A stretch of 64,000 nt of DNA, from assembly GCF_003994415.1 (NCBI RefSeq), contig NZ_CP034689.1, positions 2,108,001-2,172,000 of the forward strand, written 5' to 3'. The notes below the pieces were generated by a model, which saw only the letters and a program-made list of their open reading frames with translations, had not been told where the DNA came from and made no database searches. Shown piece by piece: positions 26,134-35,071 of this stretch. This DNA is from Achromobacter spanius (GTDB lineage Bacteria > Pseudomonadota > Gammaproteobacteria > Burkholderiales > Burkholderiaceae_B). Every line of letters starts with the position of its first letter. Position 1 is the stretch's first letter. Both the position numbers and the translations under genes were made by a program.

Positions 26134-28752
26134 TCACACCGCACGGGCGCGCAAGCGGCCCACCGCCGCGCCGCCATCGCGCCGGCGCTGCCGCATCCAC
26201 AGGGCCGCCAGCAACAACACCGCCGGCAGGTAGACCCAGTAATCCGACCAGCGCCGCGGGTTCGGCGCCTTCACTTCGACGACGTCCCAGCCTTGTTCCC
26301 AGCCGGAACGTTGAGTGCGGCTGCCAAAGCGCACGCCGCCAATCTGGGTTTGGTCGCCCAGGCTCATCAGCGTCAGCCCGGCTTCCGCCAGACGGCGGCG
26401 GCCCGCGTCGGGCGCGTCGGCCCCTGTCTTCAGAGCGGGCAACGCCACCGCGACCGTCTTGGTCAGTTCATCGCCCTCCAGATTGATGCCGCGCAGTACC
26501 ACGGTCAGGCGGCCGTTGTCGGGCATGGCGGCGGCAATCGCCTGCATCTCGGTGGCCGGGCGGCTTTCGTACTGCGGCGCGAAGTGGTCCATGAACCAGT
26601 CGGGGCGGAACAGCATGAAGGTGACCAGCAGCAGCACGCCCACTTCGGCCCACGTGCAGCGCGTGCGGAACCACCGCATGGTGGCCGCGGCGAACGTCAG
26701 CGACGCCAAGGTGGCGCCTGCCACCACCAGCGCCAGTTCCCAGCCGTAGTTGACGTCGATCAACAGTAGCGCGGGGTTGAACACGAACATGAACGGCAGG
26801 ATGGCGGTGCGCGCGGCGTAGGTCACGCCCTGGATGCCGGTCTTGATCGGGTCTTCGCCAGAGATGGCCGCGGCGGCAAAGGTTGCCAAGCCCACGGGTG
26901 GGGTGATGTCGGCCATGATGCCGTAATAGAACACGAACATGTGCACGGCAATCAGCGGGATCACCAGGCCGCTTTGAGCGCCCAACTCCACCACGACGGG
27001 CGCCATCAGCGTTGCCATCAGGATGTAGTTGGCCGTGGTGGGCATGCCCAGCCCCAACACCAGGCAGACCAGCGCGGTGAAGACCAGCATCAACAGCACA
27101 TTGCCCATCGACACCAGCTCCACGAAGGCAGTCATGCGCAGGCCCAGGCCGGTCAACGTGATGGCGCCCACGATCAGGCCGGCGGTGCCGCAGGCAATCG
27201 CGATGCCGATCATGTTGCGCGCGCCGTCCTGCAGGCCGCCGATGGCGTCGTGCCAACCTTGCCGCCAAGCAGGAGCCGCGTCCTGTTTGCGGAACCGGGC
27301 GATCAGCGGCCGTTGCGTGACCATCTGGAACAGCATGGCCATGGCGGCCCAAAAGGCCGATAGCCCGGCGGACAGCTCTTCCACGCTCAGGCACCACACA
27401 AGAATGCCGATGGGGATCAGGAAATACAGCCCCGCGCGTACCGTGGGCCAGGGCTGCGGGCGCACGGGGTGATTGATGTCGATGTCTTGCGGCAGGTCGG
27501 GATGGGCGGCAGCAATGCGCAGCAGCCACACGTACAGCGCTGCCAGCAGCGCCAGCAACACCCAGATGGCGGCCGCGCCCGTCACGGCCTGTACGCCGGT
27601 ACCTATCCAGTAAGCCGCGCCCATCACCAGCAGCGTGCCGCTGATGCCCATGCCCCAGCCCGCCAGCTTTTGCAGCGGTGTGCGCGACGGGCCTGCCGCC
27701 ATCATGGGCTGGATGCCCAGCTTCAGCGCTTCCAGATGGACGATGTAGAACAGCGCAATGTACGAAATCGACGCGGGCAAAAGGGCGTGGCGGATGATGT
27801 CGGTGTACGGAATTCCCACGTACTCGATCATCAGGAACGCCGCCGCGCCCATCACGGGCGGCATGATCTGGCCGTTGACCGAAGACGCCGTCTCAATCGC
27901 GCCCGCCCGCACGCCGCCGTATCCGGCCTTCTTCATGAGCGGAATGGTGAAGATGCCGCCGGTGACCACATTGGCCACCGACGATGCGGACACCAGCCCG
28001 TTCACGGCCGAGGACATCACCGCCACCTTGGCCGGCCCGCCGCGCAGGTGGCCCAGCAGCGCGAACGAGACCTGCATCATGTAGTTGCCCGCGCCGCACT
28101 TGTCCAGCAACGAACCGAGCAGCACGAAGATGAAGATGTAGGACACGGATACGCCCAGCGCCACGCCATACACGCCTTCTGTGGTCAGCCACATGTGTGA
28201 CATCAGGCGTTCCAGCGACGCCCCTCGGTGCGCCAGCACGTCGGGCAGCCAGGGGCCGGCCAGCGCGTAGGCCACGAACACCAGGCCCAGCACGGTCATG
28301 GGCAGGCCAAGCGCGCGGCGCGTCACTTCCAGCAGCAGCGCCAGGCCCACGACGGCGGTGCCCACGTCCATGGGCGTGGGCTGGCCGGGGCGGCCCGCCA
28401 GTTCGTTATAGAAAACATAGAGATAGCTGCCGCAAAAGCCAGCCGCCAAGGCCAGCACCCAGTCAAACCAGGGCATGCGGTCACGCGGTGAGCGTTTGCG
28501 GGCCGGGTAGGCCAGATACCCCAGGAACATGGCCACGCCCAGATGCAGGGCGCGCGCTTCGGTGTCGTTGAAGATGCCCCAGTTGAACGAGAAAGGCAGC
28601 GGCGATGCGTACCAGAGCTGGAAGAACGACCACGCCAGCGCGCCCGCGGCCAACGTGGCGCCGGCGATCCCGCCCGCGTTGCGGCCGCCGCGGTCGACAT
28701 CAGCGACAAGCTGTTCCAGGTCTGGGGCCGACGTGTGCGGCGCTTTGGTCAT
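26134..28752 (-). CDS. TRAP transporter fused permease (4TM/12TM)
   Basis: An 872-residue inner-membrane protein combining a DctQ-like four-helix part (residues ~20-150) with a DctM-like twelve-helix part (~170-640), followed by a soluble DUF3394-type region (~690-820) and a last helix near the C-terminus (VYLPAVLLLAALWM). Such fusions work with TAXI-type binding proteins; the adjacent gene is one. Transport would be sodium-driven uptake; the substrate is unknown. AGGGGAAA precedes the ATG. A 118-base gap containing a GC-rich hairpin (28774-28799) separates it from the binding protein, which may let the binding protein be made in excess. Confidence 0.93.
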   Translation of the reverse strand: MTKAPHTSAPDLEQLVADVDRGGRNAGGIAGATLAAGALAWSFFQLWYASPLPFSFNWGIFNDTEARALHLGVAMFLGYLAYPARKRSPRDRMPWFDWVLALAAGFCGSYLYVFYNELAGRPGQPTPMDVGTAVVGLALLLEVTRRALGLPMTVLGLVFVAYALAGPWLPDVLAHRGASLERLMSHMWLTTEGVYGVALGVSVSYIFIFVLLGSLLDKCGAGNYMMQVSFALLGHLRGGPAKVAVMSSAVNGLVSASSVANVVTGGIFTIPLMKKAGYGGVRAGAIETASSVNGQIMPPVMGAAAFLMIEYVGIPYTDIIRHALLPASISYIALFYIVHLEALKLGIQPMMAAGPSRTPLQKLAGWGMGISGTLLVMGAAYWIGTGVQAVTGAAAIWVLLALLAALYVWLLRIAAAHPDLPQDIDINHPVRPQPWPTVRAGLYFLIPIGILVWCLSVEELSAGLSAFWAAMAMLFQMVTQRPLIARFRKQDAAPAWRQGWHDAIGGLQDGARNMIGIAIACGTAGLIVGAITLTGLGLRMTAFVELVSMGNVLLMLVFTALVCLVLGLGMPTTANYILMATLMAPVVVELGAQSGLVIPLIAVHMFVFYYGIMADITPPVGLATFAAAAISGEDPIKTGIQGVTYAARTAILPFMFVFNPALLLIDVNYGWELALVVAGATLASLTFAAATMRWFRTRCTWAEVGVLLLVTFMLFRPDWFMDHFAPQYESRPATEMQAIAAAMPDNGRLTVVLRGINLEGDELTKTVAVALPALKTGADAPDAGRRRLAEAGLTLMSLGDQTQIGGVRFGSRTQRSGWEQGWDVVEVKAPNPRRWSDYWVYLPAVLLLAALWMRQRRRDGGAAVGRLRARAV

Positions 28753-28870
28753 GAATTTCCCCTACGTGTCATGGCGCGCGTCGCCTGGGCGGCGCGCGCT
28801 GATTCCCGGCGCGCGGCCATCGCACGCCGGCAAGGCCTTGAAGTGGGCCTGTCATCAAGCAGGCTGCTTC

Positions 28871-29875
28871 TTAAAGCAGCCCTTTTTCCTTGAAGTACTT
28901 TTCAGCGCCCGGATGCAAGGGGGCCGACAAGCCGTTCTTCACCATGTCGGCGGGCTTCAGGTTGGCGAATGCCGGATGCAGTTTCTTGAAGTCGTCGAAG
29001 TTGTCGAACACCGCCTTGACCACGGTGTAGACGGTGGCATTCGGCACGTCGGCCGACGTCACAAACGTGGCGGTTACGCCGTACGTCTTGGTCTCGTTGG
29101 GGTTGTTCGGATACAGGCCGCCCGGAATGGTGGCGTAGGCGTAGTAGGGGTACTTCTTGACCAGCGTGTCCACCGCCGGGCCGGTCAGTGACACCAGTTT
29201 CGCGCCGCAACTGGTGGTGGGGTCCTGGATGTTTGCCGAAGGGTGGCCGACGCCGTAGAAGAAGCCGTCGATCTTGCCATCGCAAACCGCCGAGCCGTGC
29301 TCGTCCGGGCGCAATTCCGACGCCAGCGCAAAGTCCTTCATCGTCCAGCCCATCGTGGCCAGCAGTTCTTCCATCGACGCGCGCGTGCCAGAGCCCGGGT
29401 TGCCGACGTTGAAGCGCTTGCCCTTCAGGTCTTCAAAGGTCTTGATGTTCGCGTCCTTGCGCGTCACGACCGTGAACGGTTCGGGGTGGATCGAAAATAC
29501 CGAGCGCAGCTTGGTGAACGGGCCCGCCTGCTTGAACTGCCCTTCGCCGTTGTAGGCATTGAAGCCGACGTCGGACTGCACGACGCCCAGATCCAGTTCG
29601 CCGGCCTTGATGGTGTTGGCGTTGAAGACCGATCCCCCGGTGGATTCAACCGAACAACGGATGCCATGCGAGGCCCGGTCCTTGTTCACCAGGCGGCAGA
29701 TGGCGCCGCCCGCGGCGTAGTAGACGCCCGTGACGCCTCCCGTGCCGATACTGACGAACTTCTGTTGGGCGGCGGCGGGTGCCGGCGCCGTGGACAGCAA
29801 AGCCGTGGCAAGGCCCGCCGCGGCGAGCGTCCAGGCGTTGCGATGGCCCAATGGGTGTTTGACGGACGTGGTCAT
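28871..29875 (-). CDS. TAXI-family TRAP solute-binding protein
   Basis: A 334-residue periplasmic protein with a signal peptide (cleavage near APAAAQQK, residue ~38) and the TAXI family opening FVSIGTGGVTGVYYAAGGAICRLVNK. It would bind the substrate and deliver it to the fused permease encoded just downstream. AAGGAG lies before the ATG. The ligands of TAXI proteins are mostly unknown (glutamate/glutamine in a few cases), so no substrate is claimed. Confidence 0.93.
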   Translation of the reverse strand: MTTSVKHPLGHRNAWTLAAAGLATALLSTAPAPAAAQQKFVSIGTGGVTGVYYAAGGAICRLVNKDRASHGIRCSVESTGGSVFNANTIKAGELDLGVVQSDVGFNAYNGEGQFKQAGPFTKLRSVFSIHPEPFTVVTRKDANIKTFEDLKGKRFNVGNPGSGTRASMEELLATMGWTMKDFALASELRPDEHGSAVCDGKIDGFFYGVGHPSANIQDPTTSCGAKLVSLTGPAVDTLVKKYPYYAYATIPGGLYPNNPNETKTYGVTATFVTSADVPNATVYTVVKAVFDNFDDFKKLHPAFANLKPADMVKNGLSAPLHPGAEKYFKEKGLL

Positions 29876-29926
29876 GCAAACTCCTTATGGGGTTTTTCCC
29901 CGTGAATTACCGGTCTTGGCCGGCGG

Positions 29927-31273
29927 TTAATGTGCCCCGCGCGCTTGTCCGATGGCGGCGTCGATGGCGCCTGCCAGGCGTTGCGTCAATTGATCAAGTT
30001 CGTCGTCGGAAATGATGAAGGGCGGCGCCAGCAGTACGTGGTCGCCCTGGCGGCCATCAATGGTGCCGCCCATCGGGTAGACCATCAGGCCCTGCGCCAT
30101 GGCTTCGCGCTTGATGCGCGCATGCAGCGTCAGGGCCGGGTCGAAGGTCTGCTTGGTGGCCCGGTCCTGCACCAGCTCGATACCCATGAACAGCCCGCGT
30201 CCGCGGATGTCGCCCACATGCGGGTGCGCGCCCAGCGTTTGTTCCAGCCGCTGCCGCAAGCCCGCGCCTTGCTCGCGCACGCGCTCCAGCAGCTTGTCGC
30301 GGCGTATCACGTCCTGCACGGCAAGCGAGGCGGCGCAGGCAATGGCGTGGCCCAGGTAGGTGTGGCCGTGCTGAAAGAAGCCGCTGCCCTGCTGCATGGC
30401 GTCCACGATGCGCCGCTGCGCCATGACGGCGCCAATGGGCTGATAGCCGCCGCCCAGGCCTTTGGCGATGGTGATCAGGTCGGGCACGATGCCTTCTTGC
30501 TCTACCGCGTAGAGCGTGCCGGTGCGCCCCATGCCGCACATCACTTCGTCGGCGATCAGCAGCACCCCATGGCGGTCGCAGATTTCCCGCACGCGCCGGA
30601 AGTAACCCGGAACCGCCGTGACGGCGCCGGACGTCGCACCCACCACCGGTTCGGCCACGAAGGCCATCACGGTGTCCGGGCCGAGCCTTTCAAAGGTTTC
30701 CTCCAGTTCAAGCGCCAGGCGCTCGCCGTACTGTTCAGCGCTTTCACCGGCTTGCTGATCGCGATAGGCATAGCAGGGTGAGACGTGTTCGACGTCGATC
30801 AGCAAAGGCGCGAATTGCGCCCGACGCCAGGCGTTGCCGCCCACCGCCAGCGCGCCCAGCGTGTTGCCGTGGTAGCTCTGGCGGCGCGCCACGATATGGC
30901 GGCGCTGTGCTTGGCCGATTTCAACGAAGTACTGGCGCGCCATCTTCAAGGCGGCCTCGACCGCTTCGGATCCGCCCGACACGAAATATGCGTGCGAGAT
31001 GCCTGCCGGCGCATCGGCCACCAAGCGCTCGGCCAGGCGTTCGGCGACCTCGGTCGTGAAGAAGCTGGTGTGGGCATAGGCCAGCGCGTCAATCTGGGCA
31101 TGCATGGCGGCCTGGACGTCGGGATGGTTGTGTCCCAGGCAGGACACCGCCGCGCCGCCTGAGCCGTCAAGGTAGGCGCGACCGGCGCTGTCGTGGACCC
31201 ACACGCCCTGGCCGCGTACGGCGACAGGCGGGGTCTGGCGTAGGGAGCGATGCAGGACGTGTGTGTGGCTCAT
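29927..31273 (-). CDS. PLP-dependent class III aminotransferase
   Basis: A 448-residue fold-type I aminotransferase. Asp242-Glu243 in LLIADEVMCGMGRTG binds the pyridine nitrogen side of PLP and Lys271 in TIAKGLGGGYQPIG forms the Schiff base; FVSGGSEAVEAALKMAR binds phosphate. The class uses omega-amino acids, diamines or amino-alkyl compounds as donors; the specific substrate is not evident. It sits between the TAXI binding protein (51 bases) and the RpiR-type regulator (47 bases), so it probably acts on the compound imported by the TRAP system or its first product. Confidence 0.92.
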   Translation of the reverse strand: MSHTHVLHRSLRQTPPVAVRGQGVWVHDSAGRAYLDGSGGAAVSCLGHNHPDVQAAMHAQIDALAYAHTSFFTTEVAERLAERLVADAPAGISHAYFVSGGSEAVEAALKMARQYFVEIGQAQRRHIVARRQSYHGNTLGALAVGGNAWRRAQFAPLLIDVEHVSPCYAYRDQQAGESAEQYGERLALELEETFERLGPDTVMAFVAEPVVGATSGAVTAVPGYFRRVREICDRHGVLLIADEVMCGMGRTGTLYAVEQEGIVPDLITIAKGLGGGYQPIGAVMAQRRIVDAMQQGSGFFQHGHTYLGHAIACAASLAVQDVIRRDKLLERVREQGAGLRQRLEQTLGAHPHVGDIRGRGLFMGIELVQDRATKQTFDPALTLHARIKREAMAQGLMVYPMGGTIDGRQGDHVLLAPPFIISDDELDQLTQRLAGAIDAAIGQARGAH

Positions 31274-31320
31274 GGGAATTCCGAGATGCGTGAAGGGACG
31301 TTAGGGCAAGGCAAGCGTGG

Positions 31321-32280
31321 TCAGGCGGGCCGCCGCGAGGCCGGCGCACTCCAATAGACCTTGTCGGCGTGCAGGCGCTCTTCGACTTCGGTCAGGCGGT
31401 TCAGTACGTCGGCGCCGCCACGGGCGGTCAGGCGGGCAATCAGGTGCTCGGCCAGGCCCAAGAGGCCGGCGGTGGTATGGAAGAACGAGCCGGGGCCCTG
31501 GCGCGCGGGCTGGGCTCGGACGCCGTCGCGGTCAGGAGGGGCGAACCGCAGCGTGTGGCGGGCTTCCACCGCCAAGGGCGACAGCGGGTCGTCGGTCAGC
31601 GCAATCAGCGCGACGCCGCGCTTCGCGGCCTGGCGGGCCAGTTGCACGGTGACGGTGGGGTAGGGGGCTTGGGAAATGACGATCAGCGCGTCGCCAGCGT
31701 CCAGGTTGTCGGCCTGCTCGGCGGGCGCCCCGCCCAAGCCATCAATCAGCACGCTGTTGCGGCGTACCAGTTGGTAGGCATAGCGCATCTGGAAGGCAAT
31801 CCCAAACGCCGAACGGGTCCCCAGGAAACCGACCTGGCGCGCGTTCAGCAGGGTCTGGACCGCTGCATCAAATGCCGCGGCCGGATTCAGCGCGCACACC
31901 GAACTCACGGCCTGTATCTGGTAGTCCGTCAACACGTCATGGCCGGGAGCGGTGGGGTTGCTGGCGGGGACGCCCGCGGCAGCCTGTAAGGCGGCAGCTC
32001 GGTCTCGCAGACCGGGTTTGCCCTGACTCTGGCCGGCAAGGGCTTGTTGAAAAGGCTGACGAAATGCTTCATAGCTGGCATAGCCCAAGGCCCGCGCCAG
32101 CCGCAACATGGTCGCGGGCGCCACGCCCAGCGCCTGCGCCTGCCGCCGCATGGACCATAGGCCGACCTCTGCGGGATGCGCCACCACCCAATGGGCCGCG
32201 CGTTGCAATTCCGGGGGCAGATCCTCCAGCTTTTCTTGCAGAGTCGGGATCAGGTGGGAAGGCAGGGACATGGGGCGCAT
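31321..32280 (-). CDS. MurR/RpiR-family transcriptional regulator
   Basis: A 319-residue regulator with an N-terminal RpiR helix-turn-helix (residues ~5-80; VGLWSMRRQAQALGVAPATM and LARALGYASYEAFR) and a C-terminal SIS domain (~130-270; ADNLDAGDALIVISQ, VALIALTDD). SIS domains usually sense phosphosugars, but members of this family also control amine and amino acid catabolism. ATGs lie at 32280 and 32271, and an in-frame TTG at 32286; none has a good ribosome binding site, so the exact start is uncertain. It heads the minus-strand unit with the aminotransferase and TRAP genes and probably controls it. Confidence 0.88.
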   Translation of the reverse strand: MRPMSLPSHLIPTLQEKLEDLPPELQRAAHWVVAHPAEVGLWSMRRQAQALGVAPATMLRLARALGYASYEAFRQPFQQALAGQSQGKPGLRDRAAALQAAAGVPASNPTAPGHDVLTDYQIQAVSSVCALNPAAAFDAAVQTLLNARQVGFLGTRSAFGIAFQMRYAYQLVRRNSVLIDGLGGAPAEQADNLDAGDALIVISQAPYPTVTVQLARQAAKRGVALIALTDDPLSPLAVEARHTLRFAPPDRDGVRAQPARQGPGSFFHTTAGLLGLAEHLIARLTARGGADVLNRLTEVEERLHADKVYWSAPASRRPA

Positions 32281-32320
32281 CGCCAAGCAAAAAACAAATG
32301 ATATCTCTGAATATTTTTAT

Positions 32321-32334
32321 AAAACATATGTTTT
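32321..32334. promoter_or_regulatory. Perfect 14-bp palindrome upstream of the RpiR gene
   Basis: AAAACATATGTTTT is a perfect palindrome in an AT-rich stretch 40 bases upstream of the RpiR-type start. On the minus strand it lies just upstream of -10-like hexamers. It is a candidate operator for the regulator; no direct evidence. Confidence 0.45.
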
Positions 32335-32465
32335 TTATTGGGAGTTTCCACTAGGGGTGGAGCGCGACGCCAAGCCCTTGATGCAACGGCATTAAGTCCA
32401 GTAATCCTGCTGCCATCTTCTGCAATTACGTGTTCATTTATTTACATCAGGCCTCCGATTTTTGT

Positions 32466-32494
32466 TTGACTCGAATAGATTGGGCGCATATGAT
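32466..32494 (+). promoter_or_regulatory. Sigma-70 promoter of ectR-ectABCD
   Basis: TTGACT (32466-32471) and TATGAT (32489-32494) are separated by exactly 17 bases, giving 5/6 matches at each hexamer. Transcription would begin near 32501, which rules out the in-frame ATG at 32490 and supports the ectR start at 32532. Confidence 0.8.
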
Positions 32495-32500
32495 TCGTGT
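32469..32500. promoter_or_regulatory. Candidate EctR operator (inverted repeat over the promoter)
   Basis: ACTCGAAT (32469-32476) and ATTCGTGT (32493-32500) form an 8-bp inverted repeat with one mismatch. The arms overlap the -35 and -10 elements, a position where a bound MarR-type repressor would block RNA polymerase. Assignment to EctR is inference. Confidence 0.5.
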
Positions 32501-32531
32501 AGAAATGAATTTGACCGAACCCTTTTCTTCC

Positions 32532-33083
32532 ATGACCAACCCCGTGAACACTGATTCCACCCAGCAGTACGATCTGCGCATTTTGCGAGCCCTGCGCCGT
32601 ATTACGCGATCGATCGCACTGCACTCGCGTCAGTTGTCCGCGGTCAGCCATATCACCGCGCCGCAGTTGATGTGCTTGCGCACGGTGATGGCCAACGGCC
32701 CGATGACGGCCACGGCCATCAGCCGCGAAATGCACGTGAGCCCCAGCACGGTGGTCGGCATTCTGGATCGTCTGGAAGACAAGGGTTTGATCCGCCGTGA
32801 ACGCGGCCGCGAAGATCGCCGCATTGTTTTCGTCACCGCTACCGACGCGGGACGCGAACTGGCGCAAGGCGCACCATCGCCTTTGCAGAAACATTTGGCC
32901 GACGCATTGAACGCGTTGCCCGAACTTGAACAGGCCACCATCACGCTGTCGCTGGAACGCATCGTGGCGCTGATGGAGCAAGAGGGCCAGGCAGTCGCCG
33001 CGGAACCGCTCGGCGATGTTTCGTCGCCCATCCTAGAAGTGCCCACGGGCGGGGCACCCCCAGAATCAGGAATCGTTGCATGA
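32532..33083 (+). CDS. ectR: MarR-family regulator of ectoine synthesis, EctR
   Basis: A 183-residue winged-helix protein of the MarR family (LRILRALRRITRSI dimer helix; TATAISREMHVSPSTVVGILDRLEDKGLIRRERGREDRR recognition region and wing, in pieces across residues ~60-110). EctR regulators of this type repress ect operons in halotolerant bacteria. The start at 32532 (MTNPVNTDSTQQ) is chosen because the promoter's -10 element covers the earlier ATG at 32490. The stop overlaps the ectA ATG (ATGA), so regulator and pathway are co-translated, implying autoregulation. Confidence 0.9.
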   Translation: MTNPVNTDSTQQYDLRILRALRRITRSIALHSRQLSAVSHITAPQLMCLRTVMANGPMTATAISREMHVSPSTVVGILDRLEDKGLIRRERGREDRRIVFVTATDAGRELAQGAPSPLQKHLADALNALPELEQATITLSLERIVALMEQEGQAVAAEPLGDVSSPILEVPTGGAPPESGIVA

Positions 33084-33640
33084 AGAAAAACGAACTGGAT
33101 ACACCTACTCTCTCAAGTGCCGTGGCGCCGGCGGTTCGCGCGCAGACCCATACGATGCGTCTGCCCACCCGCAAAGACGGCGCCGCCATTCACCACCTCA
33201 TTTCCGAGTGCCCGCCACTCGACCTGAATTCCCTCTACGCCTACTTGCTCCTTGGTGAGCATTTCAGCGACACCTGCGTCCTTGCCGAAAGTGCCGGCGG
33301 ACGTATCGACGGTTTTATCTCCGCTTACGTGATCCCGACCCGACCCGACGTGTTGTTCGTCTGGCAGGTTGCGGTGCACGCCCGCGCACGCGGCCATCGC
33401 TTGGGCCGCGCCATGCTTCGCGAACTCCTGCAACGCAAGGGGCTCGAGCATGTTCGATATCTTGAAACCACAGTGGGGCCTGACAACCAGGCATCGCGCC
33501 GCAGCTTTACCGGCCTGGCCGGCGAACTGGGCGCTCACGTTTCCGAGCAGCCGTTCTTCGACCGGCAATTGTTTGGCGGCGCGGACCATGACGACGAGAT
33601 GTTGTTGAGGATAGGCCCGTTCGCATTGCCCGCCCCTTAG
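33080..33640 (+). CDS. ectA: L-2,4-diaminobutyrate acetyltransferase EctA
   Basis: A 186-residue GNAT-fold enzyme that acetylates L-2,4-diaminobutyrate at N4, the second step of ectoine synthesis. It shows the EctA core ISECPPLDLNSLYAYLLLGE, the acetyl-CoA motif VHARARGHRLGRAML and the C-terminal ETTVGPDNQASRRSF. The first ~25 residues (MKKNELDTPTLSS...) are a variable extension. Start overlaps the ectR stop by four bases. EctB follows after 123 bases, the only sizeable gap in the operon. Confidence 0.96.
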   Translation: MKKNELDTPTLSSAVAPAVRAQTHTMRLPTRKDGAAIHHLISECPPLDLNSLYAYLLLGEHFSDTCVLAESAGGRIDGFISAYVIPTRPDVLFVWQVAVHARARGHRLGRAMLRELLQRKGLEHVRYLETTVGPDNQASRRSFTGLAGELGAHVSEQPFFDRQLFGGADHDDEMLLRIGPFALPAP

Positions 33641-33763
33641 GGCGAGCAACCCCAGCGGACTTATCGAAATACCGGGATGGCAGTACCTATCCGAATGCGT
33701 TTAATGCATCCGGAGGGATCGTGCCGTCTATTCAACTTATTAGATGAAAAGGGAGGATTACTC

Positions 33764-35071
33764 ATGGACTTGAAGATCTTTGACCGGATGGAATCAGAGG
33801 TGCGGGGCTACATTCGGTCGTTCCCCGTGATATTCAGCCAGGCCAGAGGCTCGACGCTGATCGATGAGGAAGGCACCGAGTACATCGACTTCTTCAGCGG
33901 CGCCGGCACGCTGAACTATGGCCACAACAATCCTGTTCTCAAGGAAAAGCTGCTGGAGTATGTGCAGGCGGACGGCGTCGTCCACGGCCTGGACATGGCG
34001 ACCAGCGCGAAGAAGCGTTTCCTGGAGACGGTGGATCGCGTGCTGCTCAAGCCGCGCAACTGGCAATACACGCTGCAATTCACCGGCCCCACCGGCACCA
34101 ATGCCGTGGAAGCCGCGCTGAAGATCGCGCGCCAGGTCAAGGGCCGTTCCAACGTAATTTCGTTCACGCACGGCTTTCACGGCGTCAGCGGCGGTTCGTT
34201 GGCGGTGACCGCCAACATGAAGTTCCGCGAGGCCTCGGGCTATGCGCTGGGCAACACCACGTTCATGCCTTATGACGGCTACTTCGGCCCTGACGTGGAC
34301 ACCATGGCGTACCTGGAGCGCATGCTGGAAGATCCCAGCAGCGGCATGGACAAGCCGGCCGCCGTCATCGTGGAAACGGTGCAGGGCGAAGGTGGCGTCA
34401 ACGTCGCGACGCTGCGCTGGCTGAAAGAGCTGGAAAAGCTGTGCAAACGCCACGACATGCTGCTGATCGTGGATGACATTCAGGTGGGCTGCGGCCGTAC
34501 TGGCACGTTCTTCAGCTTCGAGGCCGCCGGCATCCGCCCGGACATCATCACGCTGTCGAAGTCGCTGTCGGGCTTTGGCCTGCCGATGTCGCTGGTACTG
34601 ATGAAGCCCGAGCTGGATATCTGGAAGCCGGGCGCCCACAGCGGTACGTTCCGCGGCAACAACCTGGCGTTCGTCACGGCGACGCAGGCGCTGGAAACCT
34701 ATTGGGCCAACACCGCCTTCACCGCCGACATCCAGCGCAAAGAGCGCCTGGTGCGCGACTGGCTGGAAAACCTGGTCCACAGCTATCCCAACGCCGGCCT
34801 GTCGGTGCGCGGCCGCGGCCTGATCCAGGGCTTGGTGTGCAACACCACCCCCGCGCTGGCCAACCGCATCGCGCAGCAGGCGTTCAAGAAGGGCGTCGTC
34901 ATCGAGACCTCGGGCGCGCATGACGAAGTGCTCAAGCTGCTGCCGGCGCTGACGATCGAGGAAGAACTGTTGAGCAAGGGCCTGGACGTCATCGAAGCCA
35001 GCGTGGCTGAAGCGCTGAGCGAAGAAGGGCAGTCTGCCCGCATTCTGAAATTTGGAGGAAAACGTCAATGA
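33764..35071 (+). CDS. ectB: Diaminobutyrate-2-oxoglutarate aminotransferase EctB
   Basis: A 435-residue PLP enzyme that converts L-aspartate semialdehyde and glutamate to L-2,4-diaminobutyrate, the first committed step to ectoine. Seen: QFTGPTGTNAVEAALKIAR, LLIVDDIQVGCGRTG with the PLP-binding Asp, and the Schiff-base lysine in TLSKSLSGFGLP. The ATG at 33764 has GGGAGGA seven bases upstream and is preferred over the frame's earlier start at 33677. It overlaps ectC by four bases. Confidence 0.97.
   Translation: MDLKIFDRMESEVRGYIRSFPVIFSQARGSTLIDEEGTEYIDFFSGAGTLNYGHNNPVLKEKLLEYVQADGVVHGLDMATSAKKRFLETVDRVLLKPRNWQYTLQFTGPTGTNAVEAALKIARQVKGRSNVISFTHGFHGVSGGSLAVTANMKFREASGYALGNTTFMPYDGYFGPDVDTMAYLERMLEDPSSGMDKPAAVIVETVQGEGGVNVATLRWLKELEKLCKRHDMLLIVDDIQVGCGRTGTFFSFEAAGIRPDIITLSKSLSGFGLPMSLVLMKPELDIWKPGAHSGTFRGNNLAFVTATQALETYWANTAFTADIQRKERLVRDWLENLVHSYPNAGLSVRGRGLIQGLVCNTTPALANRIAQQAFKKGVVIETSGAHDEVLKLLPALTIEEELLSKGLDVIEASVAEALSEEGQSARILKFGGKRQ

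Noticed and set aside
33794..35068. A 424-residue minus-strand frame opposite ectB
   Set aside because: Shadow of the firmly identified ectB; composition is His/Gln/Arg-rich and domainless.
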